Source: DYFT01 sp041695085
Lineage (GTDB): Bacteria > Bacteroidota > Ignavibacteria > UBA10030
Reading direction: 5' to 3'
Assembly (NCBI GenBank): GCA_041695085.1
Contig: JBGFRO010000014.1
Coordinates: 4,845-68,844, forward strand
Length of the DNA stretch: 64,000 nucleotides
Shown: positions 61,126 to 64,000 of the stretch, in pieces
Position numbering within the stretch: the first letter of the stretch is position 1
Layout of the letters: the number at the start of each line of letters is the position of its first letter
Notes under the pieces: model-generated
Databases searched by the model: none
What the model saw: the letters and a program-made list of their open reading frames with translations, nothing else
Told to the model about the DNA's origin: nothing
Program-made: the position numbers and the translations under genes

Positions 61126-61953
61126 TTACCTGCCGATAATCGCGAGTGCTTTCGATACGCTATGTCTTTCGTGAACGATCGCAGCGAGAGCCTTCAAAAT
61201 CTTTGCCGGTTGTTTGTGCTGCCAGACATTACGCCCGAAGACGATTCCCTTCGCCCCACACTCCATCGCGTCTTTCACCATCTGCAACATGTCCCGGTCA
61301 GAATCTATCTTTGGTCCACCGCGGACGAGAATCGGAGCGGAAGCAATTCCGACCAGTTCTTCAAATTGCTTCTTCGTTTCGGGATAATCGGCTTTGATGA
61401 GATCCGCTCCGATTTCGGATGCCATACGAACGATCAGTTTCATGATGTCAGCATCACGCACAACGGTCGATCCTTTTTGAATCGCCAACGGTTCGACGAT
61501 GAACGGCATGCCGTATTCTCTTGCTTCTGCCCCAATGCGTGCGAGCGTTTGGAGATTGTCCGCTTCCTGTGCATCGGTGTCATAACCGGCAAAGAGAAAT
61601 GTAACGACTGCATCGGCACCGAGCTGGATAGCATCCTTGACGGAGGCGACGAACGTGTAATAGCCCTCTTTTGGAGCGGGTTTCTTGCGCCAGATGTTCG
61701 TTGCATCGAGCCGTATAACGACTCCCGGTTTGTTTTTTCCGGCAAATTGAGTCAGGTTTGCCCGTGCCATACCGGGTGTCATTTGAATTGCATCGGGATG
61801 ACCCGGCAGCAACGCGCGGATTGTCTTTACAGCGTTCTCCACTCCCGGAATCGGACCAATAAAGAGTCCATGATCGATAGCAACGACGATGCCGTTGCCC
61901 GTTTCAGGATTCAGAATCCTGCTTGTTCTGTGTTGTGAACCTGGATGGGACAT
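61126..61953 (-). CDS. Class I aldolase, DeoC/LacD/archaeal-FBA type (copy B)
   Basis: A 275-aa Schiff-base aldolase of the same family as 47313-48140 but widely diverged. GIVVAIDHGLFIGPIPGVENA opens the barrel; Lys187 in ADLIKADYPET is the Schiff-base lysine, and ILVRGGPKID and GIVFGRNVWQH hold the phosphate site. The insert KKPAPKEGYYTFVASV is like that of LsrF-type or heptulosonate-type enzymes rather than canonical fructose-bisphosphate aldolase, so the substrate may be a different sugar phosphate. It comes 74 bases after the GH38 gene and before the Gfo/Idh/MocA gene. Confidence 0.85.
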   Translation of the reverse strand: MSHPGSQHRTSRILNPETGNGIVVAIDHGLFIGPIPGVENAVKTIRALLPGHPDAIQMTPGMARANLTQFAGKNKPGVVIRLDATNIWRKKPAPKEGYYTFVASVKDAIQLGADAVVTFLFAGYDTDAQEADNLQTLARIGAEAREYGMPFIVEPLAIQKGSTVVRDADIMKLIVRMASEIGADLIKADYPETKKQFEELVGIASAPILVRGGPKIDSDRDMLQMVKDAMECGAKGIVFGRNVWQHKQPAKILKALAAIVHERHSVSKALAIIGR

Positions 61954-62027
61954 CGGTTTTGTTCTTCTTTGATGTTGAATTCAGTAGAGATTTTTTTGAT
62001 CTCTCGAGACAACAAAACGACCTGCGA

Positions 62028-64000
62028 TCAATCCAGTTGCCTCTCCTCAGCAAACAAAACATGCAACGTTACGATTTCACTCGGCCGGAAATCTACTTGC
62101 ACGCTCCGTTCATCAATGGACGGAAGTTCTTCCAAAGATTGTTCGTTCAGCTTTGCCCGCGACACTCTCGAAAGCCGCAAACCGAACCTGATATTTCCCC
62201 GGACGCTTTCCTTCGAAGGATTGTAGACACGAACGATCGTCGACTCTCCGTCTTCCGACTCCTTCATCGCGGAGAAGACAAGCTGCGTCGGTGAAATGGA
62301 ACAAAACGGTTCTCTGAATTTCGGCTCCGGTATCGTCTTCCGCCGCACTGGCATCAGGCCAAGATGAAAATGCTCGCTTTGTTCGTTTATAAAACTCCAT
62401 GACACAGCATCGTCCCGTTGATGTGGAAGAAGCGCATACCGGAACGTGTGCACCCCAAGGCACTGTGCCTCGGGGGTTTCGTTGTGCCACCCCGCTTTGC
62501 CACCAGGACGCGTGAGGAGATCGTCACCCGCAAGCAGTCCAACACATCGAAGCAACGTGAGCGCGAGCGTGCGTTGACGATCGAGTTTGAGTTCGTATTC
62601 CGGCAACCCGTACGAGAACAGCGTCAACCCCTTCTTAGCATCTTTTGTAGTAACGAACCTCTGCATCGGCGCTACGGGTGCGGGGTGTTCAATGGTGAAC
62701 TCCCTCACGTCGTACGTCTGCTGTTTCCGCTCCACAACACAGAACTGTGAATCCGCCAGAACCGCATTCGTTTTGATCCCCGTTGGAAACAACACCCGAA
62801 AACGACGATCTTTTGCCGTGTTGTTCACGGTGGTCACAACCTCCAGAAAGCGCGACATGTGCGTAAGATACAGGGTCGAGACAATCTTTAATTTGGTGAT
62901 CCGCTTCGATCGCGCACGCCGATCGGAGGTTGCCGATTGCGGTACCTTCATCGTGAGCACAACCTGAAGAGCTACCCGCAGCGGACCCTTCTCGACAACT
63001 TTTATCGAGGCCTTTGATTCATTCGAAACGATCCAACGATCCCGCTTCGGATACGAATAATTGTATTCATCCCCCACATCTCCGGAGTCCTCAAACACGT
63101 TCAAGCCAGAAAAGACTTGCCCATTCAGTTTGTCTTTGAGGGTCACTTCACCACGAGAGTTTACCTCGGTGCGAATGAAATCATTCTCAAGAAAGTTCTT
63201 CCCAGACCAAAGCGAGGTGGAGAAAGGAGGGAACTTCTCCGTCTTCTCGATACGAATACCTTTCCACCCAACAGGCGGCACATCTCGTGCATCAACCAGC
63301 ACCGTGAACGTATCCGCGTACGTTTGCTTGGGATAGTTGTACTTGGTGTAGGTGATGTCGTACGCTTCCTTCCGGTCAAGAATCTGATACATGACTTCTT
63401 GATCATTCTCATCCAACAAACAAAATCCTTTTATGGGAGGTAATTTCGGGGCTACGTTCACGTCAGGATTCAATCCGACAACGATATCCTGAAGGTAGAA
63501 CTTGATCTCCGTCTGCACGACATCGCTCCGTACAAAGGGAGAGGGATTAAAGAAAAAGATGGAACAATCATCCTTATACGCGCGGTCGTCGTAGGGGATC
63601 AAATGATTACTTGAAAATTCGAGTACTGAACTGCCGATTTCCTCCACCGCCTTAAATCGAGTCATCATATCCCGGTGCACGGCGTCCACACTACAACCAC
63701 AAATGCTGTCATGCGGATGGTTTTGCAACAATTGCTTCCACGCATGTTGCACCAATGGTAGCTGAGAGCGCGCCCCAGCGAGTTTCGCAAGAGCGTTCAG
63801 CGGTTCCACGTAGCGCTGCATCAGGAGTTGCGACTTCCAGTTTGCTTGCTTGAGATAGATCCTGCTGGAAGAGACTCCGCCGAGGACCACAAACGCATAA
63901 CGATAACCGAACCGCAGTTCGCCGCACACTTCCGGTAGGCTCTTCACCTCTCGCTTCACCGCCTGCACGTACGCCGGAACATTGCTGTGGATGAATTCCC
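62028..64000 (-). CDS. Alpha-mannosidase, GH38 (N-terminal catalytic part outside window)
   Basis: Partial gene: the frame is open through base 64000, so the N-terminal catalytic domain lies beyond the right edge and about 657 C-terminal codons are seen. The family is given by the central-domain signature LQNHPHDSICGCSVDAVHRDM, after a helical bundle, followed by the C-terminal beta-sandwich domains characteristic of GH38 (YNYSYPKRDRWIV, then LPEYELKLDR, then LTLLRCVGLLAGDDLLTRPG with the typical L.L.R.VG..s). It hydrolyses alpha-mannosides. An internal GTG at 63968 is not the true start. The end matches the family's C terminus. Confidence 0.9.
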   Translation of the reverse strand, partial: EFIHSNVPAYVQAVKREVKSLPEVCGELRFGYRYAFVVLGGVSSSRIYLKQANWKSQLLMQRYVEPLNALAKLAGARSQLPLVQHAWKQLLQNHPHDSICGCSVDAVHRDMMTRFKAVEEIGSSVLEFSSNHLIPYDDRAYKDDCSIFFFNPSPFVRSDVVQTEIKFYLQDIVVGLNPDVNVAPKLPPIKGFCLLDENDQEVMYQILDRKEAYDITYTKYNYPKQTYADTFTVLVDARDVPPVGWKGIRIEKTEKFPPFSTSLWSGKNFLENDFIRTEVNSRGEVTLKDKLNGQVFSGLNVFEDSGDVGDEYNYSYPKRDRWIVSNESKASIKVVEKGPLRVALQVVLTMKVPQSATSDRRARSKRITKLKIVSTLYLTHMSRFLEVVTTVNNTAKDRRFRVLFPTGIKTNAVLADSQFCVVERKQQTYDVREFTIEHPAPVAPMQRFVTTKDAKKGLTLFSYGLPEYELKLDRQRTLALTLLRCVGLLAGDDLLTRPGGKAGWHNETPEAQCLGVHTFRYALLPHQRDDAVSWSFINEQSEHFHLGLMPVRRKTIPEPKFREPFCSISPTQLVFSAMKESEDGESTIVRVYNPSKESVRGNIRFGLRLSRVSRAKLNEQSLEELPSIDERSVQVDFRPSEIVTLHVLFAEERQLD

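Noticed and set aside
61162..61938. Plus-strand open frame of 258 codons
   Set aside because: Antisense to the aldolase gene, which shows all catalytic motifs.

Overview
The window reads as a chromosome segment from a Gram-negative member of the Bacteroidota/Ignavibacteriota/Chlorobi (FCB) assemblage. It has two TonB-dependent receptors, two secreted proteins with a C-terminal PNP(F/Y)...G.Y tail of the type IX secretion / FlgD-like kind, exported BNR-repeat, M61 and beta-lactamase-fold proteins, and clear Shine-Dalgarno sites with some GTG and TTG starts. By eye the GC content is moderate. I see no rRNA, tRNA, CRISPR array, prophage or intact insertion sequence. Phylum placement is an inference from these traits, not from a marker gene.

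Layout. 0-4 kb (minus): the 5' part of a DNA methyltransferase running off the left edge, an M61 PDZ peptidase, a LACTB-like serine hydrolase, and just upstream the decayed 3' end of an IS5-type transposase. 4-20 kb (plus): an exported BNR/VPS10-like protein, an FKBP prolyl isomerase, a TonB-dependent receptor, a second receptor coupled to a large sorting-tail protein, and a four-gene membrane-lipid-like operon (extended SDR, CPBP protease, PAP2, Yip1). 20-33 kb: arginine biosynthesis (argH apart; argC-J-B-F-R-G as one operon with a promoter overlapped by two ARG-box-like palindromes), an AMIN-domain cell-wall amidase, a secreted VIT-like protein, and a 1-kb non-coding stretch rich in inverted repeats. 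33-35 kb: ychF with a hairpin leader, and two small hypothetical genes.

35-64 kb is almost entirely minus strand and is a carbohydrate and amino-acid catabolic super-locus. In transcription order it holds a GH38 alpha-mannosidase (cut by the right edge), a class I DeoC/LacD-type aldolase, a Gfo/Idh/MocA dehydrogenase, a phosphomannose isomerase-like cupin, a two-domain ferritin-like protein, then a tightly coupled run (FAH hydrolase, NSAR/OSBS-type enolase, exported NagZ-like GH3, dihydroorotate-dehydrogenase-like flavoprotein, 2[4Fe-4S] ferredoxin, cyclase, M20 hydrolase), a heparinase II/III-type lyase, a second aldolase overlapping a PfkB kinase, a GH67/GH20-like protein, glycerate kinase, EamA exporter, Gfo/Idh/MocA dehydrogenase, sugar nucleotidyltransferase, a GALK2-type galactokinase, a sodium:solute symporter and a nitrilase-fold amidase.

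The pieces suggest uptake and dismantling of a complex glycan or glycoconjugate: extracytoplasmic lyase and glycosidases, sodium-coupled import, kinase/aldolase entry into glycolysis, and salvage of N-acylated amino-acid moieties through the enolase/M20/FAH/cyclase/flavoprotein block. That coupled block (50.5-57.5 kb) is the best candidate for an undescribed pathway in the window; its substrate cannot be read from the sequence.
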